Shown here piece after piece: positions 1 to 12,838 of a DNA stretch of 64,000 nt. The stretch's first letter is position 1. Each line of letters opens with the position of its first letter. The translations under genes were made by a program, and so were the position numbers. The notes under the pieces are model-generated. The model was not told where the DNA came from, did no database searches, and worked only from the letters and a program-made list of their open reading frames with translations. The DNA lies in assembly GCA_964035545.1 (NCBI GenBank), contig OZ037770.1, positions 13,910,642 to 13,974,641 on the forward strand, in the 5' to 3' direction. This stretch comes from Bugula neritina (Eukaryota > Bryozoa > Gymnolaemata > Cheilostomatida > Bugulidae).

Positions 1-1240
1 CCTATATATTCTATATCTGCCCCCTATGAGCTTATATATATTATATCTGCCCCCTATGAGCCTATATATTCTATATCTGCCCCCTATGAGCTTATATATA
101 TTATATCTGCCCCCTATGAACTTATATATATAATATCTGCCCCCTTTGAGCTTATATATTCTATATCTGCCCCCTATGAACTTATATATATAATATCTGC
201 CCCCTATGAGCTTATATATTCTATATATGCCCCCTATGAGCCTATATATTCTATATCTGCCCCCTATGAATTTATATATATAATATCTGCCCCCTATGAG
301 CCTATATATTCTATATCTGCCCCCTATGAGCTTATATATTCTATATCTGCCCCCTATGAACTTATATATATAATATCTGCCCCCTATGAGCCTATATATT
401 CTATATATGCCCCCTATGAGCCTATATATTCTATATATGCCCCCTGTGCGCTTATATTATATTCTATATCTGCCCCCTATGAGCCTATATATTATATATC
501 TGCCCCCTATGAGCTTATATATATTATATCTGCCCCCTATGAGCCTATATATTCTATATCTGCCCCCTATGAGCTTATATATATTATATCTGCCCCCTAT
601 GAACTTATATATATAATATCTGCCCCCTTTGAGCTTATATATTCTATATCTGCCCCCTATGAACTTATATATATAATATCTGCCCCCTATGAGCTTATAT
701 ATTCTATATATGCCCCCTATGAGCCTATATATTCTATATCTGCCCCCTATGAATTTATATATATAATATCTGCCCCCTATGAGCCTATATATTCTATATC
801 TGCCCCCTATGAGCTTATATATTCTATATCTGCCCCCTATGAACTTATATATATAATATCTGCCCCCTATGAGCCTATATATTCTATATATGCCCCCTAT
901 GAGCCTATATATTCTATATATGCCCCCTGTGCGCCTATATTATATTCTATATCTGCCCCCTATGAGCCTATATATTATATATCTGCCCCTATGAGCTTAT
1001 ATTATATTCTATATCTGCCCCCTATGAACTTGTATATATTTTATGTGCCATCTTTGAGCTCATATATACTAGATATGTGCCGCTATGAGCCTAGATATGT
1101 TATATGTGCCCCTTATGAGCTCATATATGCTGCATGTATGCGATCCCCATAAGCCTGTGTATAATATATCTGCCCCATATGAGTTGATGTATACTATGTG
1201 TGCCCTATATCAGCAAGCACAGTCCACATCGTCTGATTGT
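1..1240. repeat. 30-bp minisatellite with 483-bp higher-order repeat
   Basis: Tandem units of about 30 bp, each an AT-rich half (CTATATATTCTATAT and variants) followed by a C-run and CTATGAG. Unit variants recur in the same order: the CCCCTTTGAG variant ends at 150 and again at 633, and the TGTGCG variant ends at 450 and again at 933. This gives a higher-order period of 483 bp (16 units plus 3 bp). From about 1027 to 1240 the units decay progressively, as expected at an array edge. The left edge lies outside the window. Because 30 is divisible by three, some frames stay open and read as a ten-residue repeat, but there is no sign that this is a gene. Confidence 0.95.
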
Positions 1241-4200
1241 ATAGTAGGTTTATTAATTCGCATATTTTTAATTTGATGTCTTTCTCTGCAATTATGACTT
1301 TCAGCTTTAGAATTTTATTTGTTATATGCAGCACGTTTTCAAATTAAAAAAATTATCAACCTAAGAAGATACATACCTTTTGCTGTCTCCAATTTGCTGC
1401 TCAAATTTTTATTTTTGCTTCTGGTAGAAACAGGCATTTTTTCTAACAATTTAGTTATAGTGTTTAAAAGTACTAAATGGTTTCCCAGCAGCCTTTACTT
1501 AGCTGAAATGTAACTTTCCAGTGTCAGAATGGCAGCTTTGACAAATTTCTTGTATACATATACTGCTAGTAACAGAGAAAATGATCTGTTCCTGCAATCA
1601 CTTCTACTAAGGTCTATAGAGGGAGACCACATCCCTACAATTATGTAAAAGATAATAGACCCCCTGTAGTTTTGGGCCTAGTTTCTTTGCATCTTCATAA
1701 TAATTTTAATCAGGAAACTTAAGTAAGCTTAGAAGTTTTTAATTTACTAAAAATGGCTGCTAAGAGGGGTACCTTAGTTTGAACTTTATACAGAAATCCT
1801 ATAATTAGCCTATTTGGCTGCAACTTCAAAAGCACTCTCATATTTATAAATTCTTTTGAAGGAGTTTACCCTCAAATACTGTTGTACAATAAAGAAAAAA
1901 TTTCAAGCTAGCTGTTCTACTTTTCTTGGTTTTGTGTTATCTCAGAACACGCAGAGTTTATAGTCTTTATGAGAGACCTTTTTCAACTGACTGAGAGCAT
2001 AATAGCTGAGATCTTGTCTGCTGTCACTACAACACGGACTTTTATAATAGGAAATATTAAGAAATGCTTGCAGCTTACCTTTGCTATTAAATATTAGACC
2101 CTGTAGAATATAAGATAGGCCCTACACCAAATTTCATTCACAATAAATCTAATGGGAATCAGTAGAGATGATGAATTCAAAGTTATTAACACATATTATT
2201 GAAAACTATTTATACAAGTCTTACTCTTTTTGTTGGTAGTCAAATTATATGACTAGCAAGAAGTTTAGATTTTGTTATTCACCCATTGCGTGAACAATAC
2301 TTTTTCTAGCTGCATTATTTTACTTGAAAAATTTTCAAAACAGGGAAACCAATTCAGCAACTAGTTTTAAAGTTTGAAAAAGGCATGTAGCACCAGTGTT
2401 ACACTGGTCATCGGTCTCTATAACAGTAACAATTCAGTTTAATTCCAAATAGACAACCCCCTCCATATAGACGCCAAACAATATATTCTACTTAGACTGC
2501 CTACTGAACAGCTATATTTAAAAGCGTTAGAAAATGAAAATTGTACTTTTTATAAATAATATGTATTTTGCTGGAAATATTTTGTTGCATGCAATTAATA
2601 GAAGCTGGGGGAAACCCTGAGTATGTCTCATGTAAACACAGTTGGAGCAAATACACCAGCTAACTGTAGAATGGCTAAATATTTGCAGCCGTAATACCTA
2701 TAAACAATTCAACTAAAAAGTAGACATGGATGTGAACATTGTAGCTATTTGGTAATTAGTATAATAGCTTAACAGCGGATTTGCTCTTATCCTTACTAAG
2801 TGACAGGCAAAGTAAGAATTTACAAAATAAATTCTTTTAACAATACATTAGGCCAAGAACTACAGCAAATTGAAATTAATGATGGGTGTCTTTAGATTGC
2901 CTAACTTTTTTGGAGCTACTTACATTTTTCTTTCTTATATTGAAGAAAAAACAGCCATTTAGTTTAGACTTAGCAAAGGCTAGCAACTGTAAGACATGTA
3001 GTATTAGTCAAGTAGCTAACCTGTTACACAGGAAACTTAATAAATAAAATGTTCTGCCTCAGCAAAAGAAGTTTAAGCTTTTTACAATCGTGGCTCATTA
3101 AACGCTTGAATATTTTTATGTATAAACACCTAAAGTAAGTTTGTGATTTGAAATTAATGGCAAAAGGTTGAACACAAATTATTTACTATTGCCTTTCTTG
3201 GCCTGGGCCCAACCAGGCTAAGCAACTTAATTGACTACTAAAATTTTATGGAGAACTCGAATAGCTGACGTGTAAAACCATGTAAAAGTCAGCCGATCAG
3301 CAATGTGTACCAGGTCAACACCCCATTATTATAGCTTATATAAAATTCTGCAAGTTCAGTTGCAAACTGCATGCTTCTAGAAAGCAGTTGTGCAACTTTT
3401 TTTAAGTGCATTACTTCATTTCATATCTTAAATTTATGACACTCTGATGTATTTTCAAACATCTAAAGCAAGTGTGTATAAAATGCAATTAAAAATTGTA
3501 TGTCTACAAAAATGACCTGGTACACTTTTGCAGCTGAAGGCCAGTTGTTACATAACTCTTAGCTTTATTTGTTCTCTATTATACTAGTGTGAACTCTTGT
3601 TCTCCAATATGCCAGATTTTGGTACAGAACTCTGATTAGCTGGGTTTTTGAATGGTTTTCTAATACATACATCTGATTGCCTGAATAGTGCACACTGCAT
3701 CTACCTTTACATGGTGCAAGCTACAGGGTAGTATTATACCATCTTTCTGTTTACCAATTTTTTGTTCACAATAGTGAATAGGCTATTCAGCAAAGATTTT
3801 ATGGCATGTAAGCCATGGGAACTTTTACATGGTCTAAGTAATTTTAGAGGTAATGGCTTTCATTATAGAGCTAATAACAGGCTCCAACCTTATAGAGATA
3901 CACAAAGGGCTACATAAGGACAACAACAACTACAATAAGTATAACATAGGACATGAAGTTTGAAGCAATTTTGCTGGCAATTCCCCAAAGAATTAATATT
4001 ATACCTAACTAATGTAAACTTTGAACACATTTTTTCAACTTGCTGAAACTCCATACCAGCAAGAAATCTTTTTAACGAAGATAAATTGCATTTTGTAAAA
4101 CTGTTTGATGTTGTCGTGCAGCTCTGGCTAAATAAGGAAACATAGAGCAAGCCATTTATTTTGTAAAACTAATCATAAAGTACAGAATAAATCATGAAAA

Positions 4201-7200
4201 GTTGTATAATTTTGTATTTTAGTTTCACTTGAAGCTTTCCTGCAGCGTAGCAGTGTTTGTTCTATCCATTCAGTCAGTTACTTAATTGTTTATTAGTTTG
4301 TAGGCTGTTCTATTTACTCTAGGCCCTAGGCTTTAAGAATGAAGAACTAGCACTATCTAGCACCATCTAGCACTTGTAACCTATTGATAGTCCAGGGTGC
4401 TTTACTTGCCATACTCTGGCTTGCAGACAGAGGATTCAAATTGCTTTTTATGACTAGATACCTGTTATATTTTGCTCTTACAAGATAAATCAATTTTTAA
4501 ATATTCTCAAAGTAAAAACATGTTTAAAGGTAGCACCATACGTTGTTGTTCAGTTTGTATCTCTACCCCAATATTCTGCATTATATTTGTCTTCTATCAA
4601 TTTGTGAAAAGAGCTACTGAAAGAGCTTTTTATGAAACTTAAAACAAATTGAAACATTTACCCAATACTCAACTTACTGGATTGCTCTCTATCATGGTAG
4701 GCTATCAACAAAGCAAGCCAAAATTGCTTATTCTGAAATTTAGCTTTTGTGAAAATTGGCAAGCTTTAGTTAATAACCTGTAATTATATAGCCAAGTTGT
4801 TTAATTAAGATTTAAAGTAGCATTGTGTTACACACAATAGTTTCAGAAAATAATTGAAAGAAAAATTTAATAATATATTACTATAAAGTACCAGGAAAGT
4901 CTTGCTGATGTTTATAAAGCATGCATTAAACATTCTGTATTTCAATGGAAGATAACTTACACATTGTAGAAGGAAAGTTGTCCACTTGTCTTAGTTTACA
5001 AGGCTATGTCGTAATGCTAGTAGTAGACTGATACCCAAACAACAAAAAATAGGGAAAAATCTGGTGCTTGTCATAAATATTATGTTAATTTGTCTCTCTA
5101 GCATTAGGACAAAAAGAGAGATAAACCAGTTGCATATATAGTGCGATTGTGCATAAACTGCTATCCTAGCTTACAAATTGTTGAGTGCCAATATTTGAAT
5201 TGTCAATATATTTATGCCAGGTAAGGCCAGTAAGAAAATGTAGTTTACCAGTACAAGATTAAATAAAAAGTACGTAAAAGCAGTAACAGAGACAAGTTCT
5301 GAAACGTCTGCTCATGCAAACAAAATGCCCAATTGCTAAGAGTTGGGAGCAGTTTTGAAGAAGCTTGTATATTATACCACTAATTGTTAACATTAAATCT
5401 ATAAAAGTTACTGTTAAAGATTGAAAAAAAATCAAGGCACATTCAGAAGCTTGCTAATATATTTCTTTTGAAGCTATTGCAATTAAAGAGTAATTTGTAG
5501 TGTAACTGCTGCATTTCTAGCCCACAAAAAGTTTCAATAGCTTATAAAAGGCTAGACAACAGGGTTTTCAAATTTTGTTTTAGTACACATAGCTTCAGGT
5601 TTTTTTAAGAAGCGCTATTTTATATATTAGCAACTGTGAAAGATATAGTTAGGGGTTGCTCTTATTTGTGCTCCGTAAAGCATTTAAAAAAAGAACTCAG
5701 ATATGGGTTTGAGAAGAAAGGGCATATAATTAGTAGCCTTACATTCAGCTTTAACTCAATATATTTTACTGAAGCGTTGAGTTAATCTCTATAGACTTTA
5801 GAGCATATGAAAGTGTACTAACCGACTGTTTTGTGTGCACTATAGCAAAGAATCACAGTTCAAAGTACATTTTCAGATATAAATGATTGTGAAAAATATA
5901 TTTTAATTGGTTTAATCCTATCATATATTACAAGTCTCTTTGTTATGTAAATTCAAATAGAATACTATAATTATTTTGAAATAAATATTAAAAAATTATC
6001 AGCCTATTGTGCATTAGTACTTCAAATAATATTAGCAATGACAAAAATATTAATAGGAGATTTTTTTCTCATATGATGCATCATGAAGATGAAGTGCAGA
6101 AAATGTGCTAATATTCTTAAGATTAGTTTAAAGCAATGGTGTTCTGCGTGTTCTTTAATGATTGATTACAAACAGTGCCCTCAAATTGCCATCTATATAA
6201 CTGTTCAAAGAATCACTGAGGCAGACTTTTAAGAAATCTGCAAAATACTGTACCTATACGGTTGATTTAATGAAAGGAATAGCTAGTAAAACTTCAAAAA
6301 TAAGCCTTTGAAGCAAATCGTTTAGCATCTGGTAAATAGAAGTGCATACCTGGCCGTTTTTTTTAGTAATACCTATATAGTGGTGCTATCCATCCAATTG
6401 TTTTTTATTAAAAGACTTTAGATCATATAGCTAGTTTAGAAATTAGTTTTATCTTGCTTTGCTCGAATTATATAAGTAGGTATATGCATAGTAGCTAAAT
6501 GAACTTAACACACATATTTTTTAATACAGGAAAATACTATAGATATTAGATATTACAGTATAAACTGGCTGCAATCAAATTGAGTAATTTTTAAAATAAA
6601 ATATACATTATATGTTTCATTCATTCTTTAAGTATACAATATAGGCTTATAATAATTTGAGGCAACTTTTAATTAATTAATTATATCTGTATTTTGTCAA
6701 CTAACTGCTATTCTATTTTTGCTATTACAATATTTTACTTCACTTGCTTATTGAATGACGTGCAATTTCTTTTTCAAAGTACTTGTTTTTATAGTTTAAA
6801 ATTATATAAACTTGGTTCAATTTAATTGAACTTTTCCTGTTATATAAAAAAAAATATATATACAACTTTCATTACCTGAACAAAATATAAGAATAAGCAA
6901 AACATCAACATACAGGGTGCACTTTGAATTATTAGACATAAAAATCCTTATTCAATTTTAAAAAGGAAATACATAACATAGGAAATTGAAGTGTAATTTT
7001 TTTATTTAGAATGCATGGCTCTATCAGTTCCTTACAGAGATTAATGGCATAGTGTGAATAGAAGTTGAAAAATAATTGTTTTTCAACTGAAATTGTTGGA
7101 GAATTAATTATAGCAGACAAAGTAGAACAAAACCAATTGAGTTTCTATACTTTGCATAGTACAAATGTAATATAGCTATTATTACTCAAAAAGTAAAAAT

Positions 7201-7335
7201 GAGAAGACAATTTCAAAGTAAAAAAAATATGATATATTCTGATAACAGAGGGGGCTCTGTTTATAGGCCCCTATGGTATCGAAATATACCAAATGCATAT
7301 AAGCCCCCTATGAGCAGCCCTCTATGAAACCACAT
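1241..7335. other. Gene-free stretch, probably eIF4G intron
   Basis: About 6 kb of AT-rich sequence between the minisatellite and the first eIF4G exon seen. I found no open stretch flanked by splice sites that resembles the missing MIF4G part of eIF4G, and no RNA gene. A short stretch at about 7250-7330 carries two C-rich motifs (GCCCCCTATGAG and a related CCCTCTATGAA) that look like stray units of the minisatellite at the window start. Since the first eIF4G exon begins with a normal acceptor, the simplest reading is that this is part of a long intron. Confidence 0.5.
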
Positions 7336-7362
7336 TTAAGAATATATATATATATATATATA

Positions 7363-7429
<67 letters not shown>

Positions 7430-7470
7430 GTATATATATATGTATATATATATATATACATATATATAAA
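7336..7470. repeat. (TA)n microsatellite
   Basis: Long alternating TA run, lightly interrupted by TGTG and AATG steps, lying in the intron upstream of the first visible eIF4G exon. Confidence 0.97.
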
Positions 7471-7637
7471 CAGACTGATGGCTAAACAATTCTTTTTATT
7501 TTTAATTACTACAAAGATTTAGAAGCAATGTGTTGAGCTTAGTGACCTTGACTTAGATATGAAACTGCCAGTTTTCAGTAGTTTCTTGTTTTGTTAAGTC
7601 TTAACTATAAATTGACTTCTTTATATGATAAATGCAG

Positions 7638-10600
7638 ACGTAGCTCAGACGAATACCGGCGAGACGAGGATTCAGGTGGTTCCGGCTGGAGCACAGTTCC
7701 CGTCATGAAGACGCAGCGCATTGACCCGACTAAACTTCGACCCAGCAGAACGTCGGACACCATTCAGCTGGGGCCCTCCAGGGGTTTGAGTGGCTCCTGG
7801 TCCAGGGGCAATGCTAGTTCTGGCAAAAACACTTTCTCTCAGCAGCAGGAGGAGAGACCAAACACACCAACCAACAGATTTTCTGTAAGTAAATCTCTTC
7901 TTTCCGTCACATCTCTACTCTTACCACACTCTTATCGTTTCTTCATCCAATGTAAAATCTCAAGCAGAAAGTGAACAGGGTTGGTGTGTTAGCAGTTGTT
8001 GCTGTGTGATATCATCTCACGTCTGCTATCAACTATGTTTCTTAGATGCCCCGTGTAAGTTAGCCTCTGCAGTGTAAGTTAGCCTCTGCTGTCACTGTAA
8101 TCTACACCTATGAGTTGAGACCCTTGGCCACTGGCACCTACATGGCCCTACTACATCACTTTGTGTGTGCATAGCTTACTGAAATTGTTGCTACTTTGTG
8201 GTCTTCCATAACCCTTGCCAGCTATTTTGATTTATGCTCTTTGTGATGTGGAAAGTTTTTCCTCTACGCCACATTGGCATTTTCTGCACATTCTCACCCT
8301 AATATTTTAATAGAATTTTGCTACTTTTAAGACTTATCTGCTATCACGGCAGCGTTTCTAAGCTCGTAGCATTTCCATGATGATAGTGTTCGTTATAATA
8401 ACTTGGCAGTGTGTCATTGGCTTGTTTAACAGTTTCACAGGAAATGTGTCGCCATTTCTTACACGGCAGCTGATTTTGTAGGCTCTCAGAGATGGCAGCA
8501 CTAGAATGGGCAGCACACGTCGGGGATTCATGGAGATACAGAGGTAGAGAGTCTTACTGCCTCTTCTGTAGCTGTTGAGGTCAACATGTGTGCGTGTGTT
8601 TGTGTGTGCGTGCGTGTGTTTGTGTGTGCGTGCGCGTGCGTGTGTTTGTGTGTGCTAGATAATTATCACATGATTCACTGTTGACTCTCTACAGTTTGTT
8701 TAATGTCATGTCTTAGTTTTATTAGTCATACTTAATAAACCAACATTTCGCTCGGATAGCTAGAAAATCTAGAAGAATCTTCATTCTATTCACATGTTGT
8801 ATAGCAAGTTCTGTTCTCAGGTCCAATGCTGTGGCTGGCGTGCGACAGATCTCCAGATCTAGCGGCTCCAGTGGTCTATCCCGAGAGAACAGCGGGGAGG
8901 GTCGTCATAATGTACCCCCCTCTACCAAACCAGACAGTAGTCGTAGACTCAGCGACGTGCCTGGTAAAGTCGCAGTTGCTGTCAAACAGCTGTCCCGTGC
9001 TGAGTGTGAAACTAAGATGAAGGGCATAGTGGAGGAGTTCTTGAACAACCGAGACGTTAAGGTGAGCTGAGCTGAACAGCAGATGGATTTTAGGCTTGAG
9101 TTGAGCCTTTGGTTAGTCTCCTTTGATGAGCCATTAAATGGAGGGCATTAGATTAGCTTTCCTCAACTGATGGGCTAATCTCTGAACAGATTATCAACAC
9201 TCTACTTCAGCTGCTTTACCTAATCCCATTTAAGATTTAATGTTTCAGATGAAGACGTTTTATGTGTCTCTAATATATTCCTCTAGGAGATGATGGAGTG
9301 TATCAAAGAACTTGATGCCCAGTTCAACAAGAACCTTATCACTGAGTGCTCAATAAACCACGTACTGGAGAAGACAGAATCTGCCAGGAAAGCTGTTGGT
9401 AACATGCTGGCTGAGCTCATCAAACACGAACTTTTACCTTTAGATCTGCACCTGAAAGGTGTGGCAGCGGCGTTGGAGTTTGCCGAGGACTTGGCGATAG
9501 ACATCCCGAATGTGTGGAAGTATTTCGGACAGTTGATAGCGCCCATGTTCACAGTTGCTTCCATCTCTCTATCCAAACTAGACCCAGTCTGTACTTCTCT
9601 GTTAGATATAGGAAAGTCAGCTACACTGGCAGCTGAAATCCTAAAGGAAGCTAGTCATAACTCTGTAAGTGCCTTTCTCTTACTTTGTAATAATTAGTAG
9701 AAGCCTGTTCATTTTTCCAAATAATTTTCTTTTTACCATATAATTTCTTGAAAATTTTATTTTCTAGAATCTGTCAGATATTGGTAAACGGTGGAGCGAC
9801 AGTGGCCTGACCTGGTCAACTTTCCTGTCATCAGGAGAGGATCTAGATGAATTTATTAAATCAAATGTAAGTGTTCTTTTTCCCTGCCCCTACTCAATCC
9901 AACTAGCTCTCTGTATCTCTGCTTTTATCTTCTTGCCTGCAGTCTGGTGTCTTGAAATGTGATAAAGGGAAAATAATAATGATTTTGATATCTTTTTCGA
10001 TGTGTGCTGTAAGAGATGGTGAAATGCGTGTCTGCCAAGGTTACCAAAGTTATTATTCTGTCTCTTACAGAAACTAGAATACACGTTAGGTGACAGTCCG
10101 GCCACGTCTTCCAGTAGTTCTGTCAGTCAAGATTTGTTCTCCATCATCGGTCCTCTACTACTAAATAGCGAAATGAAGTCTAATGGCCAAATCTTTGATA
10201 AGATCAATGCCAGCATACCAGAGGCTCTGCGTGAAGAGCAGTCTTTTATCAAGTCTCTAACTACTTGTGTGGCCAGGTCGTGTATTGGTTAGTATTACTC
10301 TAACTACTTGCGTGGCCAAGTCATGTATTACTCTAACTACTTGTGTGGCCAAGTCATGTATTGATTAGTATTACTCTAACTACTTGTGTGGCCAAGTCAT
10401 GTATTACTCTAACTACTTGTGTGCCCAAGTCATGTATTGATTAGTATTACTCTAACTACTTGTGTTACAGAAAATAGAAAGTTTGTGGAGGGAATATTCA
10501 AGAACAGGAGTGCAGTATTAATAAAATATCTGGACCATAGAGTGGAGAGAGAAGAGTCTGCCCTGATAGCCTTAGAGGAACTCATGGATGAACTGGAACA

Positions 10601-11011
10601 TCCTGCCGGTATGTCGTATATTTTAATGACTTTCAGTGGTGGATTAAAACCTCTACACTACCCCCTGCCTTTTGCATTGATATGGTTTTTCCTAAGATGA
10701 AGTTAGTATGGTGTTGTGTTGACTTAAACTGGTAGTTTCACAATATATTTTTATGTTTACTAATAGCAATACAAAGGGTGTGAATGCTGGGTTTACTTGT
10801 AGTGAATGGTTAGTTGAGTCACACTGCTAGGATTTGTAACTATGGAAGATTTCCTCTCTACATTACAGGTTTATTGAGTGACTTTTGCTATGCCTTCTCA
10901 GACGATGATGTAGTATCTGAGGAATCATTCTTCTCATGGGAGAAAAACAGCAAACGTGGAATAGCTGTCAAATCTGTTAGTGCCTTCTTCAAGTGGCTAA
11001 GGGAAGATTAG
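7638..11011 (+). CDS. EIF4G: eIF4G (EIF4G1/3-like), C-terminal part, 8 exons
   Basis: 3' part of translation initiation factor eIF4G, the cytoplasmic scaffold joining eIF4E, eIF4A and eIF3. Exons: 7638-7884, 8482-8543, 8821-9061, 9287-9664, 9768-9866, 10071-10287, 10471-10608, 10869-11011 (TAG stop 11009-11011). All junctions are GT-AG and phases agree throughout. The first exon holds the linker between MIF4G and MA3 (GGSGWSTVP, then RPNTPTNRFS, matching vertebrate GGWNTVP and LNRFS). Exons 3-4 carry the MA3 domain (AECETKMKGIVEEFLNNRDV, then IDIPNVWKYFGQLIAP). Exons 5-8 complete the C-terminal region and the W2/MNK-binding domain, ending in SVSAFFKWLRED, close to the vertebrate C-terminus. 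The small 62-nt exon 8482-8543 was placed by phase and the NRFS-AL junction. The N-terminal and MIF4G parts lie upstream of the window. Identification is secure; exact orthology to EIF4G1 or EIF4G3 is not resolvable. Confidence 0.93.
8586..8655. repeat. (GT)n/(GC)n microsatellite
   Basis: Imperfect GT/GC dinucleotide run with a repeating TGTGTTTGTGTGTGCG motif, located in the eIF4G intron just downstream of the 62-nt exon. Confidence 0.9.
10255..10470 (+). repeat. Tandem repeat spanning an eIF4G exon end and its whole intron
   Basis: Units start with CTCTAACTACTTG and alternate 43 bp and 33 bp: 10255-10297, 10298-10330, 10331-10373, 10374-10406, 10407-10449, plus a 21-bp partial 10450-10470. 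The first unit is mostly coding (the last 33 nt of the exon ending at 10287) and includes the GT donor at 10288-10289. The partial last unit supplies the acceptor (TTACAG at 10465-10470) and a CTAAC branch-like motif. The other two 43-bp units have GATTAG where the first has GGTTAG, so only the true donor keeps GT. Confidence 0.95.
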
Positions 11012-12838
11012 ATAACACCCAGTGATTGAACTTGCAAACATGTGACACTCATTCCTATTGGCTGGATTCAGTCTCAAGCTTACCTATTGGCTTACGGTGA
11101 CAAACAATAGCAACTAGTGCTACACTCTACCATATGCATATAATACAGGCTTATCTCCAGCTCTTGTTGACCTTCACCTTAACCTTGTTGACCACAGCTC
11201 ATAATATTATACACGGTTAGTTCTGTATGCAGTAATCTGGCTCGACATCTAGTTTCCTGGGTATTTTCCGATTGGCTGTTTGGCTCGAGTGTTATTGTTG
11301 ATGTCTGAGATTGTCATTGTGCACGCATGCGCTCCAAGTACACAATATAATAATAATATATAATAATATTATAATGATCAACATAATTATTATGTTCTTT
11401 CACCATGAGCTTCAACTCACACATTGAATCACACCAACATTTAACATTTTGGTTCAAGAATTTGGGTAAATATTTATCTACTTCTAGTAGCAAAGTTAAA
11501 TTATTGGTAAATCAAATCACAGCTGCCTTAAAACTATATTAATCATAATATTAGTGTATAGCATTAATATTACTAATAGTATATACATTATGAATAGTTT
11601 TCAATAATATGTATCAATATGTTTTTGTTAGTAGAGTGTTGCCATTCCTTTCTTATATTAAAAGTGACAATTTCTGTTTATTTTTATTTTTACTGTTATA
11701 AAGTTCTGTCAAATTTAATTACTGTTCATTCGCTCTACTTGGTATTTAAATATACCTCTGAATAAAATTTGTAATTTTATCAAAGTGTTTAGCTGCTTGC
11801 CTTGTATGAAATAAAAGTTTTAAAAATGGTGGATGATTAGTAGCTTTTGTTACAAATAACGTAAATGCTGAAAAATATAAAAAATACATCTGCGTATGTT
11901 AAAAAGTACACTGATAAATTGTTCGAGTGTGAAAGAATAAATATGAAAGGGTTTCTGTTATGTGCAGATCTGTGACCATCTGCTGCACTTTTTCTTTAAC
12001 ACGGTCATCTATATAGGAAGGTAGCCTGCATTGTCCTAAAAATAAATAATCCTAATTATTACAATATTTATATACATATATATTCAAAATATTTGACTGT
12101 GAATAACAAAATAAGGTAAATGGTAAATTGTTCTCAGGAACTTCATTGCATTGAGTCTTGGAGGATATTACCGCTGTGCACTAGTGTACTCAATTTTTAC
12201 ACAGCCTCAGTTAAATATTTGCAAGCAGTACTAGGTCTCATGGTGATTTACTTTGCCAACAGGATGTCCAGCATGTTCTTGCAAACACAGCATGACAGGC
12301 TCGTACTGTAATCACCAAACACCATTGAAGTTGGTTCTGGCCATCACCAACTGATGCCCTTTTTATCTTTTCAGCAATCATTTTTGGGAACTGTTTAACT
12401 TTATAGCTGTTCCCTGTGTTGTAATACAAAATAAAATATCAAAAGGATTAGTCACTAAGGCATCAAGATAGGCAGCATTAACATGGATAATATGTGTACT
12501 TTAGAGTCTTTAACATCTGTAGAGTAGTGTAAAGTTTTTACAGTCCTGTTTAATTTTGAGGGTCTTTTTGGAAATTCTACCATTTGTGCTAGAAACCTTT
12601 AAGCAGTAATTGTGTAAGTTGAATTTTGTTTGACTATGAAGAAGGTCTATATAGTATGTATACTTTTTGGTAATTAAGGAGAAAATGCTGCGAGAGAATC
12701 ATAGACAGTTTAATTTGTAGCTATCTTGTATATATATCCTGGACTTTTGAGCTGGGTGGTCACCATCTTTCTAATATGAAAATGTAAACAAAATATGAAA
12801 ATAATTATTTTAAATGAATAAAACAAAATATATTATAA
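11012..12838. other. eIF4G 3' UTR and intergenic sequence
   Basis: AT-rich sequence after the eIF4G stop codon. It contains the candidate polyadenylation hexamers and no recognisable coding exon. Short open frames on both strands lack similarity or splice context that I can recognise. Confidence 0.5.
11761..11814 (+). promoter_or_regulatory. Candidate polyadenylation signals of eIF4G
   Basis: Two AATAAA hexamers at 11761-11766 and 11809-11814, about 750-800 bp after the eIF4G stop codon. They are plausible 3' ends of the transcript, though AATAAA is frequent by chance at this AT content. Confidence 0.4.

Noticed and set aside
386-616. Open frame reading as a ten-residue repeat within the minisatellite
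   Set aside because: It follows from a 30-bp period in non-coding satellite. There is no start context, splice site or stable single frame, and the frame breaks where unit length varies.
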